Assembly: GCF_023349185.1 (NCBI RefSeq)
Contig: NZ_JAKIKY010000006.1
Location: 186,001-250,000 of the forward strand
DNA length: 64,000 nucleotides
Source of the DNA: Shewanella aquimarina
GTDB taxonomy: Bacteria > Pseudomonadota > Gammaproteobacteria > Enterobacterales > Shewanellaceae
Direction of reading: 5' to 3'
The notes beneath the pieces were generated by a model. That model was given only the letters and a program-made list of their open reading frames with translations, made no database searches and had not been told where the DNA came from. Shown here piece after piece: positions 9,540-20,222 of this stretch. Both the position numbers and the translations under genes were made by a program. Numbering within the stretch: position 1 is the first letter of the stretch; the number at the start of each line of letters is the position of its first letter.

Positions 9540-10772
9540 ATGAATTTAGCGTTATCTTGGACCATAGGTTATCGGTACTGGCGAGCACGTAAGGCCAATC
9601 CATTTGCCTCATTTATTACCCTGTTTGCCGTGTCGGGGATCTTGCTCGGGGTGGCGGCGCTGATCATTGTCAGTTCAGTGATGAATGGCCTAGAGGGACA
9701 GCTCAAGCAGCGCATTTTGGGCGCGGTGCCGCAACTGACGGTGCACAGTGAGCAGCATCTTGGTGACTGGCAGTCTGTCGCATTCAGCCTTGTCGATGGC
9801 AAGCAGATCTTGGCCATGAGCCCGAGCGTGGCCACCCAGGCCATGTTGCAGGCACCGGGTAGCATCAGCGCGGTGCAGATCTATGGCATCTATCCCGAAC
9901 TTGAGCAAGACAATCTCGCGCGGCTTAACCGCCATTTCAATGGCTCCCTCGATAGTCTCGAGGCGGGTAAATACCGCATTGTTATAGGCGCCGAGCTGGC
10001 GCGCCGCCTGGATGTGAAGCCCGGCGACAGGCTTCGTGTGTTGAGCGGCGATGGCGTGGTCTATTCTCCGCTGGGGCCGGTACCGAGTCAGCGTAAGTTT
10101 ACCGTGGCCGGCGTCTTCGAGATGGGCTCCCAGGTGGATGCGAGCCTGGCTTACGTGCATCACGAGGATGCGCTGCGCCTGATGCGCAAATCCCCAAATG
10201 AGATCAAGTCGCTGCGCCTCTATCTGGCCGACCCCTTCAAGGCAAGCAAACTGGCGCCTAAGGTCAAGGCCGCGTTTGAGGCCGCGGGTGATAGCGTCAC
10301 TACCAGCGATTGGCGTGAGAGCTATGGGCATCTGTTTTCGGCGGTGAAGATGGAGAAAAACATGATGTCGCTGATGCTGAGTCTCATCATCGCCGTGGCT
10401 GCCTTCAATATCGTCTCGGCCCTGGTGATGATGGTGGTGGATAAGACCACAGATGTTGCCGTGCTGAAAACCCAGGGCCTGACCACAGGGAGCATCATGG
10501 GGATCTTCATGATCCAGGGCTCCCTCAATGCCGTCTTAGGCTTGGTGGGCGGCCTGGTTATCGGCGTACTGGCAACTTTGAATATTAACACCCTCTTTTC
10601 GGCGCTCGGCATTCATGTGCTTGGGGCTGGTCAACGCCTGCCGGTGCAACTCGAGTGGGGGCAGTTGTCCCTCATCGTGGTCGGCACCCTGGCAATCACA
10701 TTTTTGGCGACCGTTTATCCCGCGCTGCGGGCGGCAAGCGTGCAACCAGCCACAGCTTTAAGGTACGAATGA
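9540..10772 (+). CDS. lolC: Lipoprotein-releasing ABC transporter permease LolC
   Basis: Inner-membrane subunit of the LolCDE exporter, which extracts outer-membrane lipoproteins and hands them to LolA. The 410 residues have the MacB/LolC layout: one transmembrane helix near 25-48 (SGILLGVAALIIVSSVMNG), a large periplasmic domain to about 265, then three helices to the C-terminus ending in the conserved YPALRAASVQPATALRYE. It starts the lolCDE operon, with lolD only 3 bases downstream. Assignment to LolC rather than LolE rests on gene order. Confidence 0.93.
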   Translation: MNLALSWTIGYRYWRARKANPFASFITLFAVSGILLGVAALIIVSSVMNGLEGQLKQRILGAVPQLTVHSEQHLGDWQSVAFSLVDGKQILAMSPSVATQAMLQAPGSISAVQIYGIYPELEQDNLARLNRHFNGSLDSLEAGKYRIVIGAELARRLDVKPGDRLRVLSGDGVVYSPLGPVPSQRKFTVAGVFEMGSQVDASLAYVHHEDALRLMRKSPNEIKSLRLYLADPFKASKLAPKVKAAFEAAGDSVTTSDWRESYGHLFSAVKMEKNMMSLMLSLIIAVAAFNIVSALVMMVVDKTTDVAVLKTQGLTTGSIMGIFMIQGSLNAVLGLVGGLVIGVLATLNINTLFSALGIHVLGAGQRLPVQLEWGQLSLIVVGTLAITFLATVYPALRAASVQPATALRYE

Positions 10773-10775
10773 TCT

Positions 10776-11477
10776 ATGACCCAACAGGAAAAATCTTTGT
10801 TACTTCAAGTCAATAACGTTAGCAAGCGCTATCACGAAGGCAGCATAGACACCCAGGTGCTCAGCGGTGTTAACCTCAGTATCGCCAAGGGCGAACAGGT
10901 GGCTATCGTTGGCAGTTCTGGATCGGGTAAGAGTACCTTGCTGCATATCATGGGCACCTTAGATAAACCGAGCAGTGGTGAGGTGGAGTTTGACGGCGAA
11001 GATCTCTATCGGCTGTCACCATCACGTCAGGCGGCTATCCGCAATCAGGAGCTGGGGTTCATCTACCAGTTTCACCACCTTTTACCCGAGTTTACCGCGC
11101 TTGAAAATGTGGCCATGCCTGGACTTATCCAGAAGCGGCCGCGCCAAGAAGTTGAGCAGGAGGCGACAGAGCTGCTTAATCGCGTGGGCCTTGGGCACAG
11201 GCTGCATCATACACCGGCTGAGATGTCGGGTGGTGAACGCCAGCGCACGGCGATAGCCAGGGCGCTGATCAATCGCCCGAAACTGGTGTTGGCCGACGAG
11301 CCTACCGGAAACCTGGACGCTGCGAGCGGCGATACCGTCTATGAGCTTATCCGCGAGCTGGGCAGCCAGCTGGGTACCGCCTTTGTGGTGGTGACCCATG
11401 ATCCTAAGCTGGCCGCGCGCATGGACAGACAACTTAAGATGCAAGATGGACAGTTAAGCGCCTGGGAGATGGCATGA
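10776..11477 (+). CDS. lolD: Lipoprotein-releasing ABC transporter ATPase LolD
   Basis: Cytoplasmic ATPase of the LolCDE complex, 233 residues. It has Walker [10 protein letters not shown] at about 48-56, the Q-loop ([18 protein letters not shown], the LolD-type Q loop), the ABC signature MSGGERQR at about 150, Walker [12 protein letters not shown], and the switch His in VVVTHDP. It sits between the two permease genes and overlaps lolE by 4 bases (ATGA), so the three are translationally coupled. Confidence 0.97.
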   Translation: MTQQEKSLLLQVNNVSKRYHEGSIDTQVLSGVNLSIAKGEQVAIVGSSGSGKSTLLHIMGTLDKPSSGEVEFDGEDLYRLSPSRQAAIRNQELGFIYQFHHLLPEFTALENVAMPGLIQKRPRQEVEQEATELLNRVGLGHRLHHTPAEMSGGERQRTAIARALINRPKLVLADEPTGNLDAASGDTVYELIRELGSQLGTAFVVVTHDPKLAARMDRQLKMQDGQLSAWEMA

Positions 11478-12727
11478 GAGAGAGACTCGCCTTCTGGGTA
11501 GGCTGGCGCTTCTACATGGCGCGTCAGTCGAATCGATTCATCAGTTTCATCTCCTTTGCCTCGACGGCGGGGATCGCCCTTGGGGTAGCCGTGTTGATCA
11601 CAGTACTGTCGGCCATGAACGGCTTCGAGCAGGAGCTTGAGCAGCGTCTGCTGGGGGTCGTGCCCCATGGAGAGTTGACCGGGGTGAATGAGCCGCTTCA
11701 TGACTGGCCCCAGATAGCCGAGGATGCCAAGAAGATCCCAGGCATTCTGGCCAGCGCACCCTTTGTGCGCATTCAGGGGCTGATTCAGAAGCCAGGTGGC
11801 TTTCAAGGGCTCACGGTTATCGGCATCACGCCCGCGTTAGAGGCCAAGGTGTCAAACATCGACGACTTTATGCCAGAACCTGCCTGGCAGGCGCTGGCCA
11901 CTAAAGAGAACAACATAGTGCTGGGTAAGGGGCTCGCCGATGCCCTGGGGTTGTCGCTTGGCAATACTCTGAGTCTCTACACGCCGAACCTCGCGGGTAA
12001 GTCTGCGGGTCGAGGTCTGGGCTCGGCCAAGAGTCATCAATTTAAGGTGGCGGGTATCTTTGAGCTCGGCGGCGAGCTAGATCAGACGACGGCCTATATC
12101 TCTCTGGATTACGGCGCCGAACTGTTGGGGCTGGGTGAGGGCGTAAGCGGGATCCGCATCAAGGTCGACGATGTCTTCGCCGCGCCGCAGCTGATCCGCA
12201 CCTTGGGCTATAGTCAGTCGCAGTATATGTATCTGTCGGACTGGACACGCACCCAGGGGCATCTCTATCAGGATATTCAGTTGGTGCGCGCCGTGATGTA
12301 CCTAGTGCTGGCGCTGGTGATTGCCGTGGCCTGTTTCAATATCGTCTCCACCTTAGTGATGGCGGTGCGCGACAAACAGTCCGAGATAGCTATCTTGCTG
12401 ACCATGGGAATGGCCAAAGCCACCATCATGGGGATCTTTGTGGTCCAGGGGGCCTTGAATGGTTTGTTAGGCTGTTTTATCGGTGGGGCATTGGGGATCA
12501 CCCTGGCCTTGAATCTTAGCGCCATTGCCAGCGGGATTGAGCAGCTATTTGGTGTGCAGCTATTGTCGGCCGACGTCTATTTCATCGATTTCTTGCCATC
12601 ACAGCTGCATCTGTTGGATGTGATGCTGGTGGTGTCACTTGCTTTGGTGATGAGCCTGCTGGCTACCCTCTATCCGGCCTGGAAGGCGAGCCGTATCCAT
12701 CCCGCCGAGGCACTGGCTGGACGCTAG
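11474..12727 (+). CDS. lolE: Lipoprotein-releasing ABC transporter permease LolE
   Basis: Second, paralogous permease of the LolCDE heterotrimeric exporter, 417 residues. It has the same topology as LolC: N-terminal membrane helix ([21 protein letters not shown]), a periplasmic domain of about 210 residues, then three helices ending in [19 protein letters not shown]. Its start overlaps the lolD stop. Presence of two different permeases flanking LolD is the classical gammaproteobacterial arrangement, as opposed to the single LolF type. Confidence 0.94.
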   Translation: MRERLAFWVGWRFYMARQSNRFISFISFASTAGIALGVAVLITVLSAMNGFEQELEQRLLGVVPHGELTGVNEPLHDWPQIAEDAKKIPGILASAPFVRIQGLIQKPGGFQGLTVIGITPALEAKVSNIDDFMPEPAWQALATKENNIVLGKGLADALGLSLGNTLSLYTPNLAGKSAGRGLGSAKSHQFKVAGIFELGGELDQTTAYISLDYGAELLGLGEGVSGIRIKVDDVFAAPQLIRTLGYSQSQYMYLSDWTRTQGHLYQDIQLVRAVMYLVLALVIAVACFNIVSTLVMAVRDKQSEIAILLTMGMAKATIMGIFVVQGALNGLLGCFIGGALGITLALNLSAIASGIEQLFGVQLLSADVYFIDFLPSQLHLLDVMLVVSLALVMSLLATLYPAWKASRIHPAEALAGR

Positions 12728-12752
12728 CTTCAGCTGATAACCGGGAAGGCTG

Positions 12753-14108
12753 TTAACGACTTTCTCGGTAGGCGCGTTTTTGTTGATACATCCGCCTGTC
12801 GGCATCGGAGAGTAACTCTTTGATGTCGGCATTTTGCCCATCAAAAGTGGCGTAGCCTATGCTGAGCGAAGGCGTCAGTTGCTGTGATTGCCAGCAGAAA
12901 GGCTGGGACTCTATCGCCTGGGTGATGTGAGCCATGATGGCTTCAATCTCCTGCCCGTCGGTAACGTCATAGAGCAAGATGAGAAATTCATCGCCGCCAA
13001 ATCGCGCGACCGATCCCTTAATCCCCACCTCTGTCACTAGACGATTGGCGACATATTTTAGCAACTCGTCGCCCGCTTCATGTCCCAGCTCGTCATTTAC
13101 CCTTTTAAAGTCGTTCAGATCTATGTTGAGCAAGGTAAAAGATGGCTGGTTATGCTTGTTCATCACGCGGTCGAGCTCATTGATGATGAAGCGTCGGTTG
13201 GGGAGATGGGTTAATTCATCGTGCAGGGCCGCCCTATGGGTGTGCTGATAGTTCCGAAACAGCAGCAGCATCAGCATATACAGGGTAAAGGCTGCGACCG
13301 TGCCCGTGCCGACTATGCCTAGGCGCAGATGATTGATGCGGGAGAGATTTTCAACATGAAATTTGGCGGCCAGGTTCCAGGTTGCACTGGGCAACTTGAT
13401 GGGATAGATCACATCGGCATCTTCAAAAATATTGGGGTCGCCATAGAAAACCTGTTCCGCTTCGTTAGCGTTTAGCTGTTTCTTGATGGCGATATCGCCG
13501 CCCTGAAATTGCGTGATCCCCGTATCATGCAGTAACTGGTTATAGTTCATCACCACGCTCACCCCGCCCCAATATTGGGTGTTTTGGGGATAGTCTTTGA
13601 AGATAGGGTAGCGGGCGATAAGGCCCAGCCCACCTTGCACCAGATTCACCGGTCCGGCAATAAACACCGATTGTTGCTCCTTGGCCAGTAGCACTGTCTT
13701 AAGCTGATTTGGCTGAGTGCGAAAATCGAAGCCCACCGCCTTTTCGTTGCCCTTGAGGGGATAGACTAAGGAGATGATATTGTTTGGTGCGATGGCGACA
13801 TTGCGTACGTACTGCGCCTTGTCGAGCAGTTTAGCGGCGATCACATGCCAGTTTTTCATGGCAAAATCGGGGTCTATTGTCACCACTGTGGCCAGACTAT
13901 CGGCCAGATAGGTGTCTTTATAGATGGTGGCCTCGAAGTTGAAGCGAAGCAGCGCCAGGTTTTTGCGCAGGTTTTCCTCTTCTTGCTGGATCTCATTGTT
14001 AACAAAGTACTTTGTTAGCGCACTTATGGTGATCACTGCGGCGAGCAGAAATAAGCAGGAGAGCAATGCGAAGATCGCGACATGTTTTCTATTTGAATTT
14101 AAGTGCAT
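12753..14108 (-). CDS. Membrane diguanylate cyclase with periplasmic sensor
   Basis: Predicted to make cyclic di-GMP from two GTP. The 451-residue protein has a first transmembrane helix at about 10-32, a periplasmic sensor of about 240 residues resembling CHASE domains (including DPDFAMKNWHVIAAK and GFDFRTQPNQ), a second helix near 265-285, then a GGDEF domain from about 295. The catalytic signature ARFGGDEF is intact and the domain opens with HDELTHLPNRR. The RxxD product-inhibition site that normally sits just upstream of GGDEF is absent (sequence there is IKGSVARF), so feedback inhibition by c-di-GMP through this site is not expected. No EAL domain. The sensed ligand is unknown. Confidence 0.93.
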   Translation of the reverse strand: MHLNSNRKHVAIFALLSCLFLLAAVITISALTKYFVNNEIQQEEENLRKNLALLRFNFEATIYKDTYLADSLATVVTIDPDFAMKNWHVIAAKLLDKAQYVRNVAIAPNNIISLVYPLKGNEKAVGFDFRTQPNQLKTVLLAKEQQSVFIAGPVNLVQGGLGLIARYPIFKDYPQNTQYWGGVSVVMNYNQLLHDTGITQFQGGDIAIKKQLNANEAEQVFYGDPNIFEDADVIYPIKLPSATWNLAAKFHVENLSRINHLRLGIVGTGTVAAFTLYMLMLLLFRNYQHTHRAALHDELTHLPNRRFIINELDRVMNKHNQPSFTLLNIDLNDFKRVNDELGHEAGDELLKYVANRLVTEVGIKGSVARFGGDEFLILLYDVTDGQEIEAIMAHITQAIESQPFCWQSQQLTPSLSIGYATFDGQNADIKELLSDADRRMYQQKRAYRESR

Positions 14109-14507
14109 GGCCTTCCTGCATTTATTGTGATTATTCTAACGAGCGACTTCATCTAGGGCATGTCATTTAGGTAGATACAAAGCGTTAACCTTGTGATCAA
14201 TTTGTTCATTCTATCTTAAGTTTCTATGAGATGCGAAGGGGCAATTTCAGCAGCTTATGCTGTGGGTGATGATTAACCCAGTGTGATCGTCGATATCGGG
14301 GTAATGATTTAGTTAAGTGAATGCTTAATTGACTGACTGCATACGTGGCTAGCTGCTTACCAGGCTAACTGCTTGTGTGATCAAGTGAGCTAAGCCCGGG
14401 TCACAACTCAAGGCAATAGGTCGCGAGGTTTAAGAGGCATAGATCTACTGCCCGGTGACTAATGCCGGGCGACTAGTGCTGGGTTAGCAATGCAATATGA
14501 AACATCA
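14109..14507. other. Intergenic region with small GC-rich inverted repeats
   Basis: About 400 bases between two minus-strand genes. It contains the imperfect direct repeat GGCTAGCTGCTT/GGCTAACTGCTT (near 14347 and 14373) and a GCCCGG-N9-CCGGGC inverted repeat (14450-14470). There is no T-run, so this is not a canonical terminator. The left part should hold the promoter of the diguanylate cyclase gene. No credible ORF. Confidence 0.5.
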
Positions 14508-15014
14508 CTATTTGGCGCGATTCTTCCACTTAAACAGGATCGAGTACTTCCACAGGTTGTGAACGACAAAGTAACCCGAGGCCGCAAAGATGATCCCAAA
14601 CACCAGGCAACCCAGCAAGAATGGTGGGCCTATGGTGAAGAGTGAGGCCTCTATCCATTGCCAGCTGGCTTCGAAGGCAAATTCTTGGGGGGGGTGGCCG
14701 AGTAGTTTGGCGCCAAAGAGGTAGGCGGCGTAGAACATAAAGGGCATGGTAACAGGATTGGTGACCCACACCAGCGCGACGGCGACAGGTAAGTTACAGT
14801 TAAACAGTATGGCTAACGCCGCGGCTAATACCATCTGAAACGGCATGGGGATCCAAGCGACAAACAGGCCGACCGCAAAGGCGAGGGGAGCGGAGCGTCG
14901 ATTCAGTGCCCAGAGGTTAGGTTTGTGTAGCAGCTTACCGAACATCTGCAGGTGTTTATGATTCTGCAGCGTCTCGGGTTTGGGCATATATCGTTGAATG
15001 AATTTTTTTGGCAT
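14508..15014 (-). CDS. DUF2062 membrane protein
   Basis: A 168-residue inner-membrane protein of the DUF2062 family, function not established. The family core is clear: RRSAPLAFAVGLFVAWIPMPFQM followed by helices through WVTNPVTMPFMFYAAYLFG, then a last helix near 125-150. The N-terminus is basic and cytoplasmic by the positive-inside rule. It is divergent from comEC with only about 30 bases between the two start codons, so their promoters overlap. Confidence 0.9.
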   Translation of the reverse strand: MPKKFIQRYMPKPETLQNHKHLQMFGKLLHKPNLWALNRRSAPLAFAVGLFVAWIPMPFQMVLAAALAILFNCNLPVAVALVWVTNPVTMPFMFYAAYLFGAKLLGHPPQEFAFEASWQWIEASLFTIGPPFLLGCLVFGIIFAASGYFVVHNLWKYSILFKWKNRAK

Positions 15015-15045
15015 AGCTTAGTGTTGCAGTCTTAAATTATTCATT

Positions 15046-17331
15046 ATGAATCGATTCATGTTTGGCTATTGTGCCACCCTCATCTCCGCGCTGCTCTGGC
15101 CCGCCTTGCCGACCCTTTCACTTGCATGTGTGGTGTTAGTCATTGCCGTCATCATGCTGAAATGGTCAAAATTATTGGCTGGTTGCCTTCTGGCTATAGC
15201 TTGGATGAGTCTATTTTGCCACCAACTTTTGGTTTTTACGCCTGAAAATTCCAGCGAGCCGCCAACAGTAAGGGGCGAAATCATATCACTAGTTTATCGA
15301 AACGGCGACTGGATAAATGCCGATATTCGTATTTTGACCGACCATCCTCTTCAATTTCCTGATAAATATTTGCGCTTGCGCTGGCAAAGCGAACAAAAAG
15401 TCGCCATAGGTGAGGTGTGGCTATTCACGCTTGCCCCTAAGCCGATCACCAGCGTGCTTAATCAGGGGGGATTTAATCAGCAGGCCTATCTGTTGTCTAA
15501 GCACATCATAGGCAAGGGCAGGGTAATAGCGGCCAAGCGTCTATCGCCGCCGCGGGGGATGCGGGCAGGGCTACTGACACCATTGCGGCAGGCCGTGGCC
15601 ACATTCGCCAATGGCGATCTGATGCTGGCGCTCATGCTGGGGGATAAGCAGCAGATAAGCGAGGCGCATTGGCAGGGGCTAAGGCAGAGTGGAACCGGCC
15701 ATCTGGTGACCATCTCCGGGCTGCATCTGTCCGTACTGGCGCTCTGGGTTATGGGGCTGGGAGGCTATCTTTTAGGGTGCTTGCGTCCTCGTCTGGGACT
15801 TGGCAATCGCCAAGCCATCGCCTTAGTGGCCTTGGTTTGTTGCGGCCTCTATGCCTTTCTTGCCGGACTGGGGTTGCCGACCCAGCGAGCGCTTATCATG
15901 TTGGTTATGGTGATTTGGCTTGGGCTTATCAGGCGCTATGCCTCGCCATTCGAGCGGCTGCTATGGGCGCTCTTCATCGTATTGTTGCTGGACCCCTTGA
16001 GTATTCTCGGTGCCGGGCTCTGGCTCTCCTTCGGCGCGCTGGCGATCATTCTCTGGTTCGGCCAATCAGCGTCCGAGCCTGATGAGCGCTTATCGTCTTT
16101 GCAGAAGCTGACATACCGCCTTGGCCAGTTGTGGCAGATTCAGTGGCGGTTAAGTTTATCCTTGGGTCTTTTGCAGGGGCTGCTGTTTGGCGGCTTTGCG
16201 CCCTACGCCCTGATATTTAACCTAATCTTCGTACCCTGGTTTAGTCTGGTGGTGATCCCGCTAAGCTTCTTGGCCTTGATAACATGGATAACTAGCATCT
16301 ATATCGGCATGCCCGTGAGCTTACCCCTCTATCTGCTAGATCTTGCCATTTCACCCATGACCTTAGCTTTCGACTGGTTAGGCAAACTTCCTGTTCACTG
16401 GTTGCCAGCCTCGATGCAGCTTGTTTCGGCCCTACTGTTTAGCCTGCTTGCTTTTATCTGTTGGCGACTTGCCTCAGGCGCCTGGCGCTGGATGCCCTTG
16501 GTGCTTCTCATGCCACTCTGTCTGTGGTGTTTACCTCAAGGGATGACAGATCCTCGCCGTTGGCAGGTCCATCTGTTAGATGTGGGGCAGGGGCTGAGCC
16601 TGGTGGTCGAGAAACAGGGGCATGGATTAATCTATGATACCGGCGCCGCCTTCGGTGAGCACTTTAGCTACGCAGAAAGGGTGATCCAGCCCTTCTTGCA
16701 TTACCGTGGTATAGGCAAGCTTGATTACTTGGTGTTGAGCCATGGGGATAACGACCACGCCGGCGGCGCCAACTATTTGTTGTCCCAGCATCCTGAGGTC
16801 AAGCTTGTGACTGACCTCGACTATCCTGGTGCCATGGACTGTCGCCCCAAGAGCATGCACTGGCGGGGACTAACCGTCGAGCTACTGGGGCCGCGAGAGG
16901 CTGGCGTTGGCAACAATGCTTCCTGCATAGTTCGGATAAGTGACGGCAGTCGAAGCGTGCTTATCCCCGGGGATATCGAGCGTGAGGGTGAGCAGTCGCT
17001 CCTGACGCAGACGCCAGAGGTGACCAGTACCGTGTTGATCGCTGCGCATCACGGCAGCAATACCTCATCGAGCAGCACCTTTATTCAGGCAAGTGCGCCA
17101 GACATAGTGCTCTATGCGGCTGGGTTCAACAATCGTTATGGCTTTCCCAAGGCCGATGTGGTTAGGCGCTTCAGCGAGACAAAGGCGCGCCAATACAGCA
17201 CTGGAGACAATGGTCAGCTCAGTTTAACGCTGGACGAAGAGGGCGTTTTAGTCTCGGGTTATCGCCGGGATTTGGCGCCATTTTGGTATAATCAACGCTT
17301 TGAATTTGGTGAGTTTGGCAATCCAGAGTAG
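15046..17331 (+). CDS. comEC: DNA internalization protein ComEC/Rec2
   Basis: Inner-membrane channel for uptake of single-stranded DNA in natural transformation. The 761 residues comprise an N-terminal membrane/OB-like DUF4131 region (about 1-180), the polytopic Competence domain (about 190-470, with GTGHLVTISGLHLSVLA), and a C-terminal metallo-beta-lactamase domain from about 505 with the metal-binding motif HGDNDHAGG and later AAHHGS. All parts are present, so the gene appears intact. It runs into msbA, lpxK and the Trm112-like gene with very short gaps, suggesting one transcript. Confidence 0.95.
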   Translation: MNRFMFGYCATLISALLWPALPTLSLACVVLVIAVIMLKWSKLLAGCLLAIAWMSLFCHQLLVFTPENSSEPPTVRGEIISLVYRNGDWINADIRILTDHPLQFPDKYLRLRWQSEQKVAIGEVWLFTLAPKPITSVLNQGGFNQQAYLLSKHIIGKGRVIAAKRLSPPRGMRAGLLTPLRQAVATFANGDLMLALMLGDKQQISEAHWQGLRQSGTGHLVTISGLHLSVLALWVMGLGGYLLGCLRPRLGLGNRQAIALVALVCCGLYAFLAGLGLPTQRALIMLVMVIWLGLIRRYASPFERLLWALFIVLLLDPLSILGAGLWLSFGALAIILWFGQSASEPDERLSSLQKLTYRLGQLWQIQWRLSLSLGLLQGLLFGGFAPYALIFNLIFVPWFSLVVIPLSFLALITWITSIYIGMPVSLPLYLLDLAISPMTLAFDWLGKLPVHWLPASMQLVSALLFSLLAFICWRLASGAWRWMPLVLLMPLCLWCLPQGMTDPRRWQVHLLDVGQGLSLVVEKQGHGLIYDTGAAFGEHFSYAERVIQPFLHYRGIGKLDYLVLSHGDNDHAGGANYLLSQHPEVKLVTDLDYPGAMDCRPKSMHWRGLTVELLGPREAGVGNNASCIVRISDGSRSVLIPGDIEREGEQSLLTQTPEVTSTVLIAAHHGSNTSSSSTFIQASAPDIVLYAAGFNNRYGFPKADVVRRFSETKARQYSTGDNGQLSLTLDEEGVLVSGYRRDLAPFWYNQRFEFGEFGNPE

Positions 17332-17366
17332 AATACGCTTTTTTGCATCTATTGATAGAATCCCGA

Positions 17367-19181
17367 ATGACAAATGCTTCGAAAAGTGAAGTTAGCAGCG
17401 TTTTTCTTAGACTGCTGACCTATCTTGTCCCGCTTAAAGGGGTGTTATTTCTGTCTGTGTTCGGCCTAGTGCTTTATGGCTTGGTGGACGCAACCTTTAT
17501 TTATTCAATTAAACCCTTTATCGATCAGGGCTTTGCCAGCAATGTACCGACCACTCCCGGTTTGGTGGAAGGCGTCGATCTCGGCATGAGTGGCGGCTTT
17601 AACTCCGACAGTGATGTGTTAAAAACCGCGCCCTTTGTGGTGATTGGCCTGTTTACCCTCAGGGGACTGGCTAACTTTTTATCTACCTACGGCATCTCCT
17701 ACATCAGCGCGCGCATGATCATGGATATGCGTCAGCAGGTGTTTGAACATTATCTCAAGCTGCCCGTCAGCTATATCGATGCCGAGAGCAGCGGTAATTT
17801 GATCTCCCGGGTCACCTTCGATACCGAGCAGATCGCCAGAGCGTCCGGCAGTGCGTTGATCACCATAGTGCGTGACGGTATTACTGTGATTGGTATGTTG
17901 GGGGTGATGTTTTACAACTCCTGGAAACTCTCGCTCTGTATCCTGATTGTCGGGCCCTTGATTGGCCTGGTGATTGCCGTGGTCAGCCGTAAATTCCGTA
18001 AGGTCTCTAAACAGATCCAGACCGCCATGGGTGGGGTGACCTCGGTCACCGAGCAGATGATTAAAGGCCATAAGAATGTGTTGGTCTTCGGTGGTCAGCA
18101 GGCCGAGTCCCAGCGTTTTGCCAAAGTGAACGACGATAACCGCTCGCGCACCATGAAACTGGCCCTGGCCCAGGCAATCAGCCAGCCTTTGGTGATGGTG
18201 ATAGGCTCCCTGGCGCTGGCCTTCGTGCTCTATGCGTCAAGCCTTGAGAGCATGCGTGCAGATCTTACCGCAGGTACCTTTGCGACCATCTTGGCGGCCA
18301 TGCTCGCCATGTTGCAGCCAATTAAGAGCCTGACCCGTGTCAACGCCGAGTTTCAGCGGGGGATCGCCGCCTGTAGTACCATCTTTGCGGTGTTAGACAC
18401 GCCGGCCGAGGTGGACAATGGCACCTATGAGACGCAAAGAGTGGCGGGACGGCTGAGCTTCGACAAGGTTAACTTCCGCTATGACAATCAGGAAGGCTTG
18501 GCATTGAAAGATGTAGATTTTCAGGTCAATCCTGGCGAGACACTGGCCCTGGTGGGGCGCAGCGGTTCCGGTAAGTCGACCATAGCCAGCCTGATCACCC
18601 GCTTCTACTCGGATCTCGAAAGCGGTGATATTCGCCTGGATGATGTGAGCCTGAGAGACTATAAGCTGGCGTCATTGCGTCGTCAGGTGGCACTGGTGTC
18701 CCAGCAGGTCACCCTAATCAATGATACCATTGCAGCTAACATTGCCTATGCCTACCCGGGTGAGGTGAGTGAGGAGCAGATCATAGATGCCGCTAAGCTC
18801 GCCAATGCCTGGGAGTTTATCAGTAACATGCCCGAGGGGATCTATACCCAGGTCGGGGAGAACGGCGTCATGCTCTCAGGTGGTCAGCGTCAGCGTATCG
18901 CCATTGCCAGGGCGATACTGCGAGATGCGCCCCTGTTGATACTCGATGAAGCGACCTCGGCGCTGGACACCGAATCGGAGAAGGCGATTCAGACGGGGCT
19001 GGATAACCTCAGGCAGAACCGCACCTCGATCGTGATCGCTCACCGTTTGTCGACGGTTGAAAATGCCAACCAGATCTTGGTGGTCGATCAGGGCAAGGTG
19101 GTCGAGCGCGGCACCCATAGCGAGCTACTGACCAAGCAGGGGATCTATTACAACCTGTACCAGATGCAGTTTGGTAGCTAA
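17367..19181 (+). CDS. msbA: Lipid A/phospholipid flippase MsbA
   Basis: Homodimeric ABC exporter that flips core-lipid A across the inner membrane. From the ATG at 17367 the protein has 604 residues; an in-frame TTG at 17343 would add 8 residues and is less likely. Six membrane helices occupy about 20-320, with the NBD behind: Walker A GRSGSGKST at about 396, signature LSGGQRQR, Walker B LLILDEATSALD and the switch His in IAHRLST. It lies directly upstream of lpxK (5-base gap), the conserved msbA-lpxK pair. Confidence 0.96.
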   Translation: MTNASKSEVSSVFLRLLTYLVPLKGVLFLSVFGLVLYGLVDATFIYSIKPFIDQGFASNVPTTPGLVEGVDLGMSGGFNSDSDVLKTAPFVVIGLFTLRGLANFLSTYGISYISARMIMDMRQQVFEHYLKLPVSYIDAESSGNLISRVTFDTEQIARASGSALITIVRDGITVIGMLGVMFYNSWKLSLCILIVGPLIGLVIAVVSRKFRKVSKQIQTAMGGVTSVTEQMIKGHKNVLVFGGQQAESQRFAKVNDDNRSRTMKLALAQAISQPLVMVIGSLALAFVLYASSLESMRADLTAGTFATILAAMLAMLQPIKSLTRVNAEFQRGIAACSTIFAVLDTPAEVDNGTYETQRVAGRLSFDKVNFRYDNQEGLALKDVDFQVNPGETLALVGRSGSGKSTIASLITRFYSDLESGDIRLDDVSLRDYKLASLRRQVALVSQQVTLINDTIAANIAYAYPGEVSEEQIIDAAKLANAWEFISNMPEGIYTQVGENGVMLSGGQRQRIAIARAILRDAPLLILDEATSALDTESEKAIQTGLDNLRQNRTSIVIAHRLSTVENANQILVVDQGKVVERGTHSELLTKQGIYYNLYQMQFGS

Positions 19182-19186
19182 GCACA

Positions 19187-20200
19187 ATGCAGGCGTTGGT
19201 TAATCGTCTCTGGTATGACAGGCTGCCCGGTGTTCACTGGTTGCTTGTACTGCTGCTTCTGCCACTCAGTGGCTTGTTTTATCTATTGACGAGCCTCAGA
19301 CGACAGCTGTTTCGTTTGGGGCTTAAGGCAAGCGCGCGGCTCGATGTGCCTGTGATTGTGGTGGGCAACATCACGGTCGGTGGCAGCGGCAAGACCCCCA
19401 CGGTCATCTATCTCATCGAACTGCTTCGCCGTAATGGCTATCGCCCTGGGGTGATCAGCCGCGCCTACGGCGTCGAGTTTTCCGGCTGCAAGCGGGTTAT
19501 TGCTGGTATGCCAGCGAGTGAAGTCGGCGATGAACCTGCCATGATAGTAGCGCGAACTCAGGTGCCTATGGTGATAGGCTGCGATCGTGTGGCCGCGGGT
19601 CAAGCCCTGCTCGAATGGCAAGCGGTGGACGTCATCATCAGCGATGACGGACTGCAGCATTATCGACTCGAGCGAGATGTCGAGATCTTAGTGCTCGATG
19701 GCAAGCGCCGTTTCGGTAATGGTCTGCTGTTACCTGCAGGCCCCCTGCGAGAGGGACGCTGGCGTCAGCGCACAGTCGATTTTACCTTAGTCAATGGTGA
19801 GAGAGCCCATTCGGAAGAGTTTGAGATGGCGCTGTCCCCCGGCAATTGGCGCAGGGTGGCCGACGGCGAGCTGGTCTCAGCTAATTTAACTGAGAGCCTA
19901 GCCGATAATCCGCTTTCTGACAATGTGGCTATCGCCGGGATAGGCAATCCACAGCGATTTTTCGATACCCTAACCCAACTTGGGGTTCATCCCGTTCACC
20001 AACATGCCTTTGACGATCATCAGGCCTACAGCCTAGCAGCCATAGAGACGGTCGCGGCGGGGCGAGGCGTGCTAATGACAGAGAAAGATGCGGTTAAATG
20101 TCGCGATTTTGCAAAGTCTAACTGGTGGTATCTGCCGGTAGATGCCAAGATAGCACCAGAATTTGAACAGCAATTGTTAACGCTGCTTGAGCGGCGCTAA
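19187..20200 (+). CDS. lpxK: Tetraacyldisaccharide 4'-kinase LpxK
   Basis: Phosphorylates the 4'-position of the lipid A disaccharide at the inner membrane. The 337 residues include an N-terminal membrane anchor (about 15-35, [18 protein letters not shown]), the P-loop [12 protein letters not shown] at about 60-71, the motif [11 protein letters not shown] and the C-terminal DHQAY / MTEKDAVKC segments, all typical of LpxK. It is coupled to msbA and followed 22 bases later by a Trm112-like gene, the order seen in many gammaproteobacteria. Confidence 0.97.
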   Translation: MQALVNRLWYDRLPGVHWLLVLLLLPLSGLFYLLTSLRRQLFRLGLKASARLDVPVIVVGNITVGGSGKTPTVIYLIELLRRNGYRPGVISRAYGVEFSGCKRVIAGMPASEVGDEPAMIVARTQVPMVIGCDRVAAGQALLEWQAVDVIISDDGLQHYRLERDVEILVLDGKRRFGNGLLLPAGPLREGRWRQRTVDFTLVNGERAHSEEFEMALSPGNWRRVADGELVSANLTESLADNPLSDNVAIAGIGNPQRFFDTLTQLGVHPVHQHAFDDHQAYSLAAIETVAAGRGVLMTEKDAVKCRDFAKSNWWYLPVDAKIAPEFEQQLLTLLERR

Positions 20201-20222
20201 AACGTACAACAAGGAAATTAAC

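Noticed and set aside
14450..14470. Terminator at GCCCGG-N9-CCGGGC
   Set aside because: No T-run on either strand; kept only as an inverted repeat in the intergenic note.
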